NCBI GenBank assembly: GCA_026004775.1
Contig: BPJU01000019.1
Coordinates: 21,471-85,470 of the forward strand
From: Pirellulaceae bacterium
GTDB lineage: Bacteria; Planctomycetota; Planctomycetia; Pirellulales; Pirellulaceae
DNA length: 64,000 nt
Reading direction: 5' to 3'
Below the pieces are notes generated by a model. That model was not told where the DNA came from, searched no databases, and was given only the letters and a program-made list of their open reading frames with translations. Position 1 is the first letter of the stretch. Each line of letters begins with the position of its first letter. The position numbers and the translations under genes were made by a program. Below are positions 9,367 through 20,770 of the stretch, in pieces.

Positions 9367-11235
9367 CTACCGGTTCTTGCCCAGCACGATTGTCCGCGTT
9401 ATCTCGTGCACTTTCTTTTCGCGTTCCGCCAACTGGTCCAACGCCTCGAGCAACTCGCGGTCCGTCACCTGCCCCACCGGGTCGTCCATGTCGGCCAGCA
9501 ACCGAGCATAACGCTGCGTGCGGGTGTTGACCCGCATCTGCAACGACCGAATCATTTTCAATTCGGCCAGCATGTCCACCAGCGGTTGGTCGCCCGGCTG
9601 GCTCGGCTGTTGTTGCTGCTGCTGGCGGCGCCGCTGCTGATCGTCCAGAGCCCGCTGCAACGCCTCGATCAACTCTTCCAGCGTCGCGATGATCTCCTCC
9701 TGGGACTCCTGAGTCAGAAAATTTGTATTCAAGGCGGCCAGCCGATCCGCCACCCGATTCATCTCGTCGCGCATCTGCTCCACCGTCTCCGGAAACGCCA
9801 CCGAGGACCCCTCCTCCTGCAACAAAGTCAAGGCACGGTCCGCTTCCAACGCCACGCGACGCTGGTCGGTCGCCAACTGGTTGGCCTGGATGGCAAAGTC
9901 ACGTCCGCGTTCCGATTCGGGAACCCGATCCAAACGCTTCGTCCCTTCATAGATGCGGAGTTCCATTTCCAGCATCTTGCGGAAACGACTCTCCAACAGC
10001 GCCAACATCCGCTCGATCTCCTCCTCACGCAACTGGCGCAAAATCTCCTCCAACTCGGCCTTCGCCTTTTCCAGCTCTTCTTTCGCCTTTTCCTGCTCCT
10101 CCAACGACTCGCTGCGCTTGGCCTCTTCCAGCCTCTTCTGAGCCGCACGCATCCGCTGCTCGGCCGCCTCGATCCGTTGCCGCGCCGACGGTGTTTGAGA
10201 CGATGGATTGTTGTCTTGCTGCTGCCCTTGCTGTCCCTGCTGTCCCTGCTGTCCTTGCTGTCCCTGCTGTCCTTGTTGCCCTTGCTGTCCTTGCTGTCCT
10301 TGTTGCCCTTGCTGCCCTTGCTGTCCTTGCTGCCCTTGCTGTCCTTGTTGTCCTTGTTGTCCTTGTTGTCCTTGTTGTCCTTGTTGTCCTTGTTGTCCTT
10401 GTTGCCCTTGCTGTCCTTGTTGCCCTTGCTGTCCTTGTTGCCCTTGCTGTCCTTGTTGCCCTTGCTGTCCTTGTTGCCCTTGCTGTCCTTGTTGCCCTTG
10501 CTGGCCCGGCTGTCCCTCTTGGCCTTCGGGAGTTTGTTGAGGCGGGGTGGTGGATTGTTCTCCGGTTCCGTTCGGCTGTTCCCATTGGCGGAGTTGATCG
10601 GCCAGTGAGCGGGTGCGGTCGGCCAATCGAGCCTGTTCTTGAGCCAGTGGTCGCGGATCTTGAGCGCCTTCGGTGCGGCCTTGCAAGCTGTTTTGTTGGC
10701 GGATGAGGCGTTCGACTTCACGGATGGCTTCGCGTATGCGTTCTCGTTCGTTCTTGATGCGATCCGAGCGGTTCTCGCTGAGCAACAGCTCCAGCAGGGA
10801 TCGCATCTGTTTGAGCACTTCGGTCTGTTCATCGGTAGCGCGGCGGTAGTCGCGGCGCGCAAGCAGTTCGGCGATGACTTCCAGTTGTTTGCGGGTCAGT
10901 TGGTCGGCCGACTGTTCGTAGGCTCGCTTCAGAATAGCTGCCCGTCTTGGGTTATCGGCCGCTTCCAGGGCGGCCAGGTCGAACAGCAGCTTTTCCAGGC
11001 GGGCATACCGATCAGCCAGATTGGCTTGGCTGATCGCCAGATTGGCTTCGGATGCCGACGGCTGCGAAGGGGGATTGTCCGACTTGTCTTGCGAAGCTGA
11101 AGGCGACGCCTCGGGGGTGGCGGGATTCTGTTGTGAAGGTGCCGGCTGAGCCGAGCAGGCGTCGAAGGCGGTGTGGGCAAGGCAAACCAGCACGAGCGAC
11201 CAAACGCCCATAGCGGCGAGCCGTCGGGAAAACAT
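9367..11235 (-). CDS. Exported coiled-coil protein with a long Gly-Gln-Gln repeat tract
   Basis: 622 residues from the ATG at 11235, 8 bases after AAGGAG; a TTG two codons upstream is too close to that site. A signal peptide (GVWSLVLVCLAHTAFDACSA) is followed by a Ser/Pro/Gln linker, helices rich in Arg and Glu (ALEAADNPRRAAILKRAYE; IREAIREVERLIRQQ), then about 30 Gly-Gln-Gln triplets (about residues 245-340), then a strongly charged coiled coil (AQKRLEEAKRSESLEEQEK) to the C-terminus. The repeat resembles a flexible spacer, or a collagen-like Gly-X-Y pattern without Pro. Planctomycete MoxR operons often hold such low-complexity secreted proteins downstream of the DUF4175-like gene. Function unknown. 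Confidence 0.8.
   Translation of the reverse strand: MFSRRLAAMGVWSLVLVCLAHTAFDACSAQPAPSQQNPATPEASPSASQDKSDNPPSQPSASEANLAISQANLADRYARLEKLLFDLAALEAADNPRRAAILKRAYEQSADQLTRKQLEVIAELLARRDYRRATDEQTEVLKQMRSLLELLLSENRSDRIKNERERIREAIREVERLIRQQNSLQGRTEGAQDPRPLAQEQARLADRTRSLADQLRQWEQPNGTGEQSTTPPQQTPEGQEGQPGQQGQQGQQGQQGQQGQQGQQGQQGQQGQQGQQGQQGQQGQQGQQGQQGQQGQQGQQGQQGQQGQQGQQGQQGQQGQQGQQGQQGQQGQQGQQGQQQDNNPSSQTPSARQRIEAAEQRMRAAQKRLEEAKRSESLEEQEKAKEELEKAKAELEEILRQLREEEIERMLALLESRFRKMLEMELRIYEGTKRLDRVPESERGRDFAIQANQLATDQRRVALEADRALTLLQEEGSSVAFPETVEQMRDEMNRVADRLAALNTNFLTQESQEEIIATLEELIEALQRALDDQQRRRQQQQQQPSQPGDQPLVDMLAELKMIRSLQMRVNTRTQRYARLLADMDDPVGQVTDRELLEALDQLAEREKKVHEITRTIVLGKNR
10216..10506. repeat. In-frame 9-bp/18-bp minisatellite coding (Gly-Gln-Gln)n
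   Basis: About 32 tandem 9-bp units, read on the + strand as variants of CCTTGTTGT and CCTTGCTGT. From about 10337 to 10399 the array is a nearly pure 9-bp run. From about 10407 to 10502 two synonymous units alternate, giving an 18-bp higher-order period. All changes are synonymous and length is always a multiple of three. It lies inside the gene at 9367-11235. Confidence 0.92.
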
Positions 11236-11270
11236 ATCCAAGGCTCCTTACACCGAACCGGTTTTCGCGG

Positions 11271-13598
11271 TTATTTCAGCAATTCCAAGGCTTCTTGCTT
11301 TCTTGCTTTCTGGGTTTCCTCCAAGATCCGTTCTTGTTCTTTGATCAAGTTGCGCACGATTTCGACAAGTTCATTATACGACTCGATGTTCAGCATGGCT
11401 TCCAGAACCTGGTTCAATTCGGCTATCAACTGGTTTGCCTCGTTGATCGCCTGTTCGGCTTTTACCGCCGGCTGCTGCTGCAAGGCGACTGCTTTTTCCA
11501 GTTCAGCGAGCGTTTTTTCCCAAGCGGTGAAGCGTTCCTCGCCGATGCGCCGAAGCGGGTCGACCACCAATTCCTTCAGGCGGCTCTTGCGGTCTTCGGC
11601 GTCAACACGGTTATTGATCAGTTCTTCGCGGATGGTGTTGAGCACGGCGGCGATGCCCATAACTTCCGAGGCGGACTTCTGGCATTGGCGGAGCGCTTGT
11701 TGGATGCGGATGGCCCGCAAATCGATTCGCGGGCCGGTGCCGGAAGAGGCGCCGGCCTCACCTGTTGGGGGGCGTTCCCGCGGGTCGAGTTCGGCCGTTA
11801 CTCCGAGGATTTCGTTTTGGACGCGGATCAGCGAGTCTCGGGTTTGGGTGAGTTCATCCAGCACGTGTTCCAGCCGCCGCCGTTCGGCCAGTTCGCGGCG
11901 GTCCAACCGGATCAGCAATTCTTCCGGGGTGACTACTTCCAATTCTAATCGTTCCGCGGCGGCGACATTCGGACCGCTCGCCAGGTCGCAAAGATCGCGG
12001 GCCTTGATCGTTACGAACAGCTTTTGGCCTGGTTCGAGCATCACTGGAGGCTGTCGGGCTCGCAGTTGCCGAAAATCCAACCCACCGGCTACCGACCCAT
12101 CGCGTGCGACGGCCAGCGGTTCCCGTGCAGCCGGCTCATCGTTCCGCTGGTACTCGAACCATGCCTCGGCCACACGGTAGTCGTCCTGGATGGTGCCTTC
12201 GACCGGGATCACAACCTGAGGCGTTACGGCGCTGCCGATACCGCGGATGGTCAGATTCAATTCCGGCGGTTTATCCTCGATGGCGGTCAGCACGACGCGA
12301 TGCGGCGAGTCGCTCAGCACATTGTCCGTGTCGCGCAGCGAGATTTCCAAAGCGACATTGCCTTCCAGGGCGGGGATTTCGTAGGTCAATTCTTGTCGTG
12401 GTTGGCCGCTGTTGTTGACATTATGAAATTGGCCCGTACTTGTTTCCGCGATTTCGGCCGACAGGAGGGGTTTGTTGGTCTTCATGTGGAGAAGCACTCG
12501 AGTACCGCGCGGCAGCGACATGCCGCTCGACCGATACGGCATCCGCCGCGGCAACCACAACCCTTGGGCCTCATCCACCAGATAGCTCGGAAAAACACAC
12601 TCAAGTTCCGTTTCGATGACGGCGGGAGCATCGACGGCCTTGATGGTGAAGTGGCGGAGTCGATGGTCGGCTCCCACTACGTCGAAACGGATATCACCGA
12701 GAACGCCGCGAAACGGTTTTTCATCGTACGAAAAATATTGAAAGCCATCGCGCGGTGCACCATCACGGCGCATGGCTACTCGTCCCGCAGCGCCATCTTC
12801 GGTGCGGTACAGGATGCGGCACGTCTCGGGCACGCGCTCGGCGTCGATCGCGGCACGAACATGGACGATCAACCGGGCTCCACGGGCCACCTTCACTTCA
12901 CCGTCCTGGAAGGGCAGGATGTTCGACCAGACTTGCTCTCCGCTTCGCACCGAGCGGTGTTCGACTTGGATGCCGACCATTTGGATATGAGCCCGTCGCG
13001 GCCACGGTTCGTCCGACAGACCGTACATGCGTTCAAGACCCAGGCGTACGACATCCGGCCGCATGGCGTAGAGCCCGGTCAGGGGAAGCAGCAACAGAGC
13101 CACGGCCATCGTTTGGCGGATCAACGGTTTCCACACGAGTAGTTGGCCAGGGCGTACCTGGGGTGCATAGCTGCGCGCCACCGCCTCGGTGATGGCCAGC
13201 ATATCCCGGCTGTACGGTTGATCGGGTTTTGGGGCAAGTTGCACGGCTGTGATCAGGCTTTCCTCGAACTGCTCGAAACGCCGCTCCACGACCAGCGCCA
13301 AACTTTCGTCCGGCAGTCGCGCCAAGGCTCGCCGCAGCCAACGCCGATAGAGTATCGTCAGGTAGCCGCCGAGCACGCCGGCCAGAAACACAGCGCGCAG
13401 CCACACCGGCAACTCACTGGCCCACAATACCACTGGTCCGTAATCCAGAGCTAGGAAGACCCAAAACGTAAGAAGGGCCCAACCGGCCAAGCCCAGCGCC
13501 GTGTCGGTCAATACCCATAGTTGCACCCGCCGCCGCAAGCGATCCAGCAGCGTTCGGATCTCCGGTGCCATGTGGGCTGACGTTGTTGCTACCGGCAT
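11271..13598 (-). CDS. DUF4175-like membrane protein with C-terminal coiled coil
   Basis: The ATG at 13598 has AAGGA 9 bases upstream; the frame is open to 13637. 775 residues. Helical N-terminus with membrane segments at about 28-50 and 66-84, a cytoplasmic loop, and a third at about 170-190 (MAVALLLLPLTGLYAM). It continues as a long periplasmic beta-rich region with Ig-like strands (VALEISLRDTDNVLSDSPHR; IQDDYRVAEAWFEYQR) and ends in about 200 residues of coiled coil (LAERRRLEHVLDELTQTRD). This is the architecture of DUF4175 proteins next to MoxR/DUF58/BatA genes. The gap to the upstream gene is 100 bases, the largest in the operon, and could hold an internal promoter. Confidence 0.8.
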   Translation of the reverse strand: MPVATTSAHMAPEIRTLLDRLRRRVQLWVLTDTALGLAGWALLTFWVFLALDYGPVVLWASELPVWLRAVFLAGVLGGYLTILYRRWLRRALARLPDESLALVVERRFEQFEESLITAVQLAPKPDQPYSRDMLAITEAVARSYAPQVRPGQLLVWKPLIRQTMAVALLLLPLTGLYAMRPDVVRLGLERMYGLSDEPWPRRAHIQMVGIQVEHRSVRSGEQVWSNILPFQDGEVKVARGARLIVHVRAAIDAERVPETCRILYRTEDGAAGRVAMRRDGAPRDGFQYFSYDEKPFRGVLGDIRFDVVGADHRLRHFTIKAVDAPAVIETELECVFPSYLVDEAQGLWLPRRMPYRSSGMSLPRGTRVLLHMKTNKPLLSAEIAETSTGQFHNVNNSGQPRQELTYEIPALEGNVALEISLRDTDNVLSDSPHRVVLTAIEDKPPELNLTIRGIGSAVTPQVVIPVEGTIQDDYRVAEAWFEYQRNDEPAAREPLAVARDGSVAGGLDFRQLRARQPPVMLEPGQKLFVTIKARDLCDLASGPNVAAAERLELEVVTPEELLIRLDRRELAERRRLEHVLDELTQTRDSLIRVQNEILGVTAELDPRERPPTGEAGASSGTGPRIDLRAIRIQQALRQCQKSASEVMGIAAVLNTIREELINNRVDAEDRKSRLKELVVDPLRRIGEERFTAWEKTLAELEKAVALQQQPAVKAEQAINEANQLIAELNQVLEAMLNIESYNELVEIVRNLIKEQERILEETQKARKQEALELLK

Positions 13599-13698
13599 AC
13601 GTGGATTCCTTGGGGTGGCCGACAGCCAACTGGGCATTTTAAGGTCTTTTCCAGCAACGTACCAACCGCAGTTTCTCCGTCTTCTGGTGGAAGTCCGC

Positions 13699-16491
13699 CT
13701 ACGCCAGGCGGTTGAGCCGGCGCAAGGTCCACTCCAGGCACAACGCGCCGGCCACCAGAGCCATCAGCCAGGCATGCAGTCGCTCCTTGAACTGTCGGTC
13801 CGGGGTGCCGGGCAATCGGGCTTCCTGGTCTTGGGGTACCAGCAGTTCAACTAAGGATGGATGGTCCGCGCTGCCGGGTCCGAGTGCTTCCGCCAGATTC
13901 GTGAAGAACTTTCCGCCGGTCCGTTCGGCGATTTCGCGCATCACGGCATCGTTGCGCGTAACGGTGCGGGTTTCTACGGCCGAACCGCTACAGCGCACCT
14001 CGACCGCCAGCGGCTCTTCGGTGCTTTGCGGCAAGACGACCTCCACCCGATAATCACCCTCCTGGCGCGCGGCAAACTGCGCCTGGTATTCGCCTTCGCG
14101 AGAAGCGTGTTCCAAGCGGCGCAGCACCAGCGGTTGCCGCGAGCCATCCGGGGCCACCAGTGACGCGTCGACGGTAGGGACCTGGAGCGGCTTGCGTTCG
14201 AGGTCCGTCAGTATGGCGGTCACCACGACCTGGTCACCGATCGAGCAGCGTTCTTTGTCGGCGAGCAGGAGGCCGTGTCGGGAGCCGCGTGACAGTCGTC
14301 CCTGAGCCAGCCATCGTACCAGTTTGGTGTAGAACCGGTTGAAATGCCCTTCGTCCAGCGCTCGCAGGCGCCACATTTCCCCACTGGCAGCAAAAAACAC
14401 GCGACCACTTCCGTAATAATGCGAGGCCCAATAGATGGCCGGACGGTCGTCCAGACTGCTGTCGCTCGGATCGGACAAATAGGCGTACGCTCGGGCTCCC
14501 TTTTTCAGCTCGCGGACCGGAAGATACCCGTACACACCGGAGAACGAGGCCCAAATGGCTTCACTGCGCAGCGGATCGTCGTCCAGCCACAGAAACTTTT
14601 CGCTCAATCCATCACGCGTCAACTCCAGCGGCCACGGCTGGTCGCTGCCGGCGGAGGCAAAATCGAGGCGTGAACTGCTTTCGGTGGGAAATACGACCGG
14701 ATAGAGCGCCTTGAGCAGATCGGCGCGGGGGTCGCTCCCGCGGCGCAACCGCGTCCACTCGGGAGTGTAAATCGCGCCGCCCACCACCAGTAACCCGCCG
14801 GCGTCCTCGGACACCCACCGCTCCAACAACCGCACCTGATCATCGTCCAATTGAAGCCAGTCCGGATCGAACGCCAGCACACAATCGTAAGAACTCATCT
14901 CCTGCCAGGTACGAGGGAATTCGAACAGCAATTCGTCGCCTTCCTGGCTGATTCCCGGTTCACCGGACTGGAGCCACACGGCGGTGATCACATCGCGATC
15001 ACGGTAGAGCAAATTGCGGACGAATTGATATTCGCGCGTCGGCCCGCCGGCCACGATCAACACCCGCGTGCGTTGCTCCAGTACGTCGACGGTGGTTGAC
15101 TTGGAGTTGTCCTGGGGCTGGCGATCATCCGGCGGCGCGGCTACTTCGACCGTGTAGACGCGTTTCCCAAGCTCCGGAGGCGTTACCTGATATTCGACGG
15201 TCGCCGTGGTTCCGTCGGGACCGAGCCGCACGGTTTTCTGGTCCTCCAGCGTGGGGGCAGCCTGGTTGGTGGCGGCGGCCGAAAGGAGCCGCACGTCCAG
15301 CGAGCGGCCCTCCATCTGGTAAGCCTGGATGTAGGCCTTCAACTCAAAACGGTCTCCCGGATAGACGCGCAGCGGTGCTTCCACATCGACGACTCGGACG
15401 TTCGTCGGTGGTCGATCACTGCCTACCGCTACCGTATGCACAACGATACCCGCTTCTTGTGCGGACACAGCAGCCAAGTGGGGGGCAAGACCCGCATTGG
15501 TCTGGCCGTCGGAGATCACCACAATTCCGGCGACCGGGCCACCGCGTTGTTCCATTACCGTTTGTTGGAGGGCGTCACCCAAGCGGGTTTCTTGCGCGCG
15601 CGGCGCCAGCAATTCCCGCCAATCAACCCGGGGTTCCTCTTCGGAGCGATCGGCGGCGTTTTCGGGGCGTCGAGCGTCTTCCGGAGCCTGTTGGTTCCCT
15701 TGCAGAAGCGCCGCCAACGGCACATGGCTGGTGCGCAGGTGCGCCGTTGCCAACAAAACAAGACCGCTCAGACTAAGCACCACGGCCACCAGCGCCGGCC
15801 AGGAGGCTGGTTCACCGGCGGCCCATCGACCCGCGAAAGCGATTGTCATCGCCAGCACGGCGCTGGCCAACCCCACGATCAGCAGCCCCAAGCCTATCCG
15901 TGCCACCCACACGGCCAGGGGCCAGGCGTCGCTGCGGCTTTCTTGGCGTTGGATGCCGCGGCCGACTGTTTTCTTGGCGAACGCGGCCAACGGCACCGGC
16001 CGCTCGCTGTCCCCGATAGACAACAATTGCACATCGTGCTGCTGGCGGAGGCGATCCAGAAACTGGTGCTGTTCCAGCGCTTCGACAACGGCCTCAGATC
16101 GACTAACCGGCTGGCCACTGGAGGAAGGGACATCCGCTTGAGCCATGCTCTGGCTGATATCCATCAAGAGAATGGCTCGGGAGTTGATCGTCAAAGTCCG
16201 CTCGGTTCCTTTTTCCAGATCGAGGAAATAAAACAAAACGCCTGCCAGGGCCGATAATCGCAGCACCACCAAAGCCAGCGCGAGCGGCCGTCGCAGCTCC
16301 ACCGTGTCTTTCACATAGAGCCGCACTACGAAAGCTATGAGAGCTGCCAGCACGGCGAACAGCACCAGCCAGTGCCATCCTTCGCTCAGCGCTTCCAGCC
16401 GATTGAAACGATAGTAGACCGTTTCGACCTCCCCGAAGACGAGCAGGCCGCCGGTTGTGCTCGCGGGCATGCCGCCAGTTAATACGTTCAT
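13699..16491 (-). CDS. VWA-domain membrane protein with glutamine-amidotransferase-like domain
   Basis: The ATG at 16491 overlaps the stop of the BatA gene (ATGA), so I reject the 94 extra residues of the open frame. 930 residues. Membrane helices at about 40-58 and 70-90, then a VWA domain with the MIDAS start D-I-S-Q-S at 111-115, interrupted by further hydrophobic segments (about 185-215 and 220-250). The second half holds beta-sandwich strands and a class-I glutamine-amidotransferase-like fold (GLLVVGGAIYTPEW), then a final membrane helix (LHAWLMALVAGALCLEW). Such proteins sit with MoxR and DUF58 proteins in the inner membrane and are thought to assemble or test protein complexes with metal-dependent ligand binding. 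Confidence 0.82.
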   Translation of the reverse strand: MNVLTGGMPASTTGGLLVFGEVETVYYRFNRLEALSEGWHWLVLFAVLAALIAFVVRLYVKDTVELRRPLALALVVLRLSALAGVLFYFLDLEKGTERTLTINSRAILLMDISQSMAQADVPSSSGQPVSRSEAVVEALEQHQFLDRLRQQHDVQLLSIGDSERPVPLAAFAKKTVGRGIQRQESRSDAWPLAVWVARIGLGLLIVGLASAVLAMTIAFAGRWAAGEPASWPALVAVVLSLSGLVLLATAHLRTSHVPLAALLQGNQQAPEDARRPENAADRSEEEPRVDWRELLAPRAQETRLGDALQQTVMEQRGGPVAGIVVISDGQTNAGLAPHLAAVSAQEAGIVVHTVAVGSDRPPTNVRVVDVEAPLRVYPGDRFELKAYIQAYQMEGRSLDVRLLSAAATNQAAPTLEDQKTVRLGPDGTTATVEYQVTPPELGKRVYTVEVAAPPDDRQPQDNSKSTTVDVLEQRTRVLIVAGGPTREYQFVRNLLYRDRDVITAVWLQSGEPGISQEGDELLFEFPRTWQEMSSYDCVLAFDPDWLQLDDDQVRLLERWVSEDAGGLLVVGGAIYTPEWTRLRRGSDPRADLLKALYPVVFPTESSSRLDFASAGSDQPWPLELTRDGLSEKFLWLDDDPLRSEAIWASFSGVYGYLPVRELKKGARAYAYLSDPSDSSLDDRPAIYWASHYYGSGRVFFAASGEMWRLRALDEGHFNRFYTKLVRWLAQGRLSRGSRHGLLLADKERCSIGDQVVVTAILTDLERKPLQVPTVDASLVAPDGSRQPLVLRRLEHASREGEYQAQFAARQEGDYRVEVVLPQSTEEPLAVEVRCSGSAVETRTVTRNDAVMREIAERTGGKFFTNLAEALGPGSADHPSLVELLVPQDQEARLPGTPDRQFKERLHAWLMALVAGALCLEWTLRRLNRLA

Positions 16492-18812
16492 AGCCGACTT
16501 CCTTGAGGCGGGTGATAGCTGGTGGCGTAGGCTAGCAGTTGTTCGGCCATGAGTAACACCAGCAGCAGCACCCACAGTCCGGTTTGCGGGGGCAGGCGTG
16601 TCGGATTCCACGCCAGCCATGCGGCTTGATCGGCGTAGCGCCACTCGATGCGCGCCGGGGCGAGGCCTTCCAGCAGCGGGCGCATTGCCACCAAGGTCAT
16701 ATCCGATTCGCGCGGATCGACGTTGACCGCAAATCGGCGGACATCCAAAGCTCCATCCACCCGATACAACCACACTTCATAAATGCCGCTGTTACCCGTA
16801 TTACCCGAACCGGTTCCATTGGCCAGCGCCGTGCGAGCCCAGCCCTGCGCGTCGGACGGGGCGTCCCATTGGGCTTGGACGACGCGTCGCGGTATGCCAT
16901 TGCTGTCCGGCAACACCCACTGCACCTGAGGCAGATAGTCGTTCGCCGGCCGCTCGACCAACAATTCATCCCCCACGCGGAATTCCGGCTGCCGGCGGCG
17001 ACCTTGTGCCAGGTAAGCTTGTAGCTGGAGAGCCAACAGGGCATTGGGGCCAAGTACCATATCATTCCACAGAGGCGCATAGGTGGACGTGCACAGCACG
17101 ACGCGGCCGGAACCGAACGACTTTTCCACCAGGAACGGATGTCGGCTGCGCAGTTGTGCGATGAGGCGCACTGTTGAACCTTCGGCAGGCCGCCAGCCGG
17201 CAGGCGGTGCGAAATAGCGTTCCACTCTGATCAAGCGAATCAGCGGGTTGCGCCCGGCCAGGAGATCCTTGAAGATCGGATGGTCCACCAGATCGACATT
17301 GACGTCCGGTTCTCCTTCCACTTCCGGCGGCATCAGTTCCTGCTGTTCCAGGGCGAGCGGCAACAGGCCATCGCCATCGCGATAGAGCCGTTGGGTGTAA
17401 AATTTTGGATCGACATTGGGTCCGACAAAAACGGCCAGCCCTCCACCGTCGCTGACGAATTGTTCCAGCTTGGCCACCGACCGCTCATCCAGGCGCGGCA
17501 CGTCCAGCAGATAAATACTGGCATACCGTGCCAGTTCTTCCGGCGGGACATCCCGCAAATATTCGACGGGTTTGGTTACCGGCTGCACTCCGGTACGTGC
17601 CAGGGTACCGGGCTGGAAAATCGCCTCCAGATAAAACGCGTGGCGTTGTTGGGCATCGCCGTCCACGACCAGGATCGGCTCACCGTCGAGGAACTCGATC
17701 ACACACCACCGCCGGTTGTCAGCCGCCACGGCGTCTTCGGGCAAGAAGGCTTCGACGGCGTGCATGCCGGTTTGGGGGAAATGGACTTGCACGCGGCGGC
17801 TGGCGGTTTGGCCCGGTGGAATAACATCGATCAATTCCACGGGCAAATCTTCGACCACCCCCTCAGACTGTCCGGGAGCGGCGGGCGCCGAGGAATCGAA
17901 GAATCGGCTGCGTACCCGCAGTTGCACATTGCGGGCGGGCTGCTCAGAGTAATTCGTCACATCGATGCGTACAAACAGGGGAACTCCCGCGGCTCGCGGC
18001 CCTGGCTCAGGAGCCATGTAGCTTATCGCCAGGTTCGGAAGGGCCTGCCGAGCACAATGGATGAACTCGATCTGGGCACCGGCCGCCTGGAGTTGAGCCA
18101 ACGCGTTGCGCAGGTCGGCCGGATTCTCCCACGGGAAGCGACGAAAGTCCGACACGACATGGACCAGATTTGTGGTGTGCGGTTCATCGGCGACCAACTG
18201 CCGCACCAGTTCCAGAGCCGCCAGCGGCTGACTGGCGTATTGGCTGGGTACCAGCCCGCGGCGCACTTCTTCCCAGACTTTTTCGAACTGCACGTCGATC
18301 CGCTGGCCGTTCAAGTCGGCAATCTGCTGGACCTGTTCGGCCGCGGGAAGGCGCCCGGCTGCCTGTTGGGCTCGGGAAAAGCGCAGCAGCGTAACACGCC
18401 TGACCGACGCGTCGTTGTTGGAAGGTTGACAGATCTGCTGGATACTGGACAGTGCCAGCTCGAAGGCTGACGGCCGCCCGCTGCCGCGTTCCGTCATGGA
18501 AAAGCTGTCGTCCAGCAGGATGTAGTGATGCGACGAGGCTCCACTCCAGCGCCCCAGCAGGCCGCTTTGCGGCATCCACTGGGCCAAAAGTAGTATCAGG
18601 AGTGCCATCGCGGCCATGCGGGAGGCCAGCAGCAGAAACTGTCGCAACCACACCCAGGTACGGCGGCGGCGATAGCTTTCCAGCAAGAAATCCATCGCCG
18701 CCCACTTGATCCGCCGGTGCCGCAGCAACTGGATCAAATGGATCAGCAGCGGCGCCACCACCAGCAGGAAACCCCAGGTCAGCGACGGGAAGCCAAATTG
18801 CCACATCGGCAC
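16488..18812 (-). CDS. BatA-domain/VWA membrane protein
   Basis: 774 residues. The N-terminus is a textbook aerotolerance (BatA) domain: SLTWGFLLVVAPLLIHLIQL followed by the R-R-I-K-W-A-A-M-D-F-L motif and a second membrane helix (LLLASRMAAMALLILLLAQW, about 60-80). A VWA domain begins at LLDDSFSM (D-x-S-x-S metal motif, about residue 99). Later parts are a beta-sandwich and a GATase-like fold (GGGLAVFVGPNVD). A C-terminal helix (GLWVLLLVLLMAEQLLAYA) anchors it again. Stop and start overlap with the next gene by 4 bases. It sits 22 bases after the DUF58 gene. It belongs to the MoxR-DUF58-BatA module. Confidence 0.88.
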   Translation of the reverse strand: MPMWQFGFPSLTWGFLLVVAPLLIHLIQLLRHRRIKWAAMDFLLESYRRRRTWVWLRQFLLLASRMAAMALLILLLAQWMPQSGLLGRWSGASSHHYILLDDSFSMTERGSGRPSAFELALSSIQQICQPSNNDASVRRVTLLRFSRAQQAAGRLPAAEQVQQIADLNGQRIDVQFEKVWEEVRRGLVPSQYASQPLAALELVRQLVADEPHTTNLVHVVSDFRRFPWENPADLRNALAQLQAAGAQIEFIHCARQALPNLAISYMAPEPGPRAAGVPLFVRIDVTNYSEQPARNVQLRVRSRFFDSSAPAAPGQSEGVVEDLPVELIDVIPPGQTASRRVQVHFPQTGMHAVEAFLPEDAVAADNRRWCVIEFLDGEPILVVDGDAQQRHAFYLEAIFQPGTLARTGVQPVTKPVEYLRDVPPEELARYASIYLLDVPRLDERSVAKLEQFVSDGGGLAVFVGPNVDPKFYTQRLYRDGDGLLPLALEQQELMPPEVEGEPDVNVDLVDHPIFKDLLAGRNPLIRLIRVERYFAPPAGWRPAEGSTVRLIAQLRSRHPFLVEKSFGSGRVVLCTSTYAPLWNDMVLGPNALLALQLQAYLAQGRRRQPEFRVGDELLVERPANDYLPQVQWVLPDSNGIPRRVVQAQWDAPSDAQGWARTALANGTGSGNTGNSGIYEVWLYRVDGALDVRRFAVNVDPRESDMTLVAMRPLLEGLAPARIEWRYADQAAWLAWNPTRLPPQTGLWVLLLVLLMAEQLLAYATSYHPPQGSRL

Positions 18813-19711
18813 CGATCTCTCCGTTCATTCATTGTCAGCCGGCTCGATGGCCGTGCATTCCCAGGCGGCTGCTGAGGAATTTGGCCAGCACGGCATCCAG
18901 CGGGTCGCTGGTGCGTATCAGAGCGTAGTCCACCATGTGGCGCGCGCAGCCGTGCCGCAGTTCTTCCAGATACCTGCCGAGGGCCGCCAGGTAGCCGTCG
19001 CGTAAAGCCCGCGGATTACAGTTCAAGAAATCCGCTGTTTCCAGTCCTTCGAACCGCGTCGGACCGGCAAACGGAAAATCCAGCTCGTCGTCATCCAGTA
19101 CATGCAGCACCAACACGTCATGGCCGCGCTGGCGCAACAACCGCAGGCCGCGGAGCGTCCCCTCCACGTCGGCCAGCAGGTCCGAGACCACCACGACCAT
19201 CCCTCGACGCGGAAACTGCTCGGCCACCGCTCGAAAGACGGCCAACAACCCTGTCTTCTCCTGCGGATTCTGGATGTGAAACGTTTCCAGAACGGCCTCC
19301 AGGTGCGTCCGCTTGCTGCGCAGAGGCACCTGAGCCCGGACGCGCTGATCGAACACGATGGCTCCGATGGCGTCCTGCTGGCGCAGGACCAGGTAGGCCA
19401 AGCTGGCAGCCGCCGTGCAGGCATATTCCCACTTCGTGAATACACCCTGGCCGTATTGCATACTGGCCGATCCGTCGACCAGCAGTAAACAGCGCAGGTT
19501 GGTATCTTCGTCGTATTGTTTGACGTAGAGCCGATCTTGCCGGGCCCATACCTTCCAGTCCACATGCCGCAGATCGTCACCCGGCACGTACTCGCGGTGC
19601 TGCCGGAATTCCACCGACTGCCCGAAGTAGGGACTGCGATGCATGCCCGATAGGAAACCTTCTACCACGTGACGGGCGCGGAGTTCCAGCCGAGCAATTC
19701 GCTTGATGGCT

Positions 19712-20770
<1,059 letters not shown>

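Noticed and set aside
10216..10506. CRISPR-like regular repetition
   Set aside because: The units are 9 bp with no spacers, and they encode an in-frame Gly-Gln-Gln tract.
10208..10540. Plus-strand frame of about 110 residues made of Cys-Cys-Pro repeats
   Set aside because: It is the antisense of the Gly-Gln-Gln minisatellite in the real gene at 9367-11235; no ribosome site or signal sequence.
12024..13142. 372-residue open frame on the plus strand
   Set aside because: Antisense of the DUF4175-like gene; no ribosome site and no protein-like segments.
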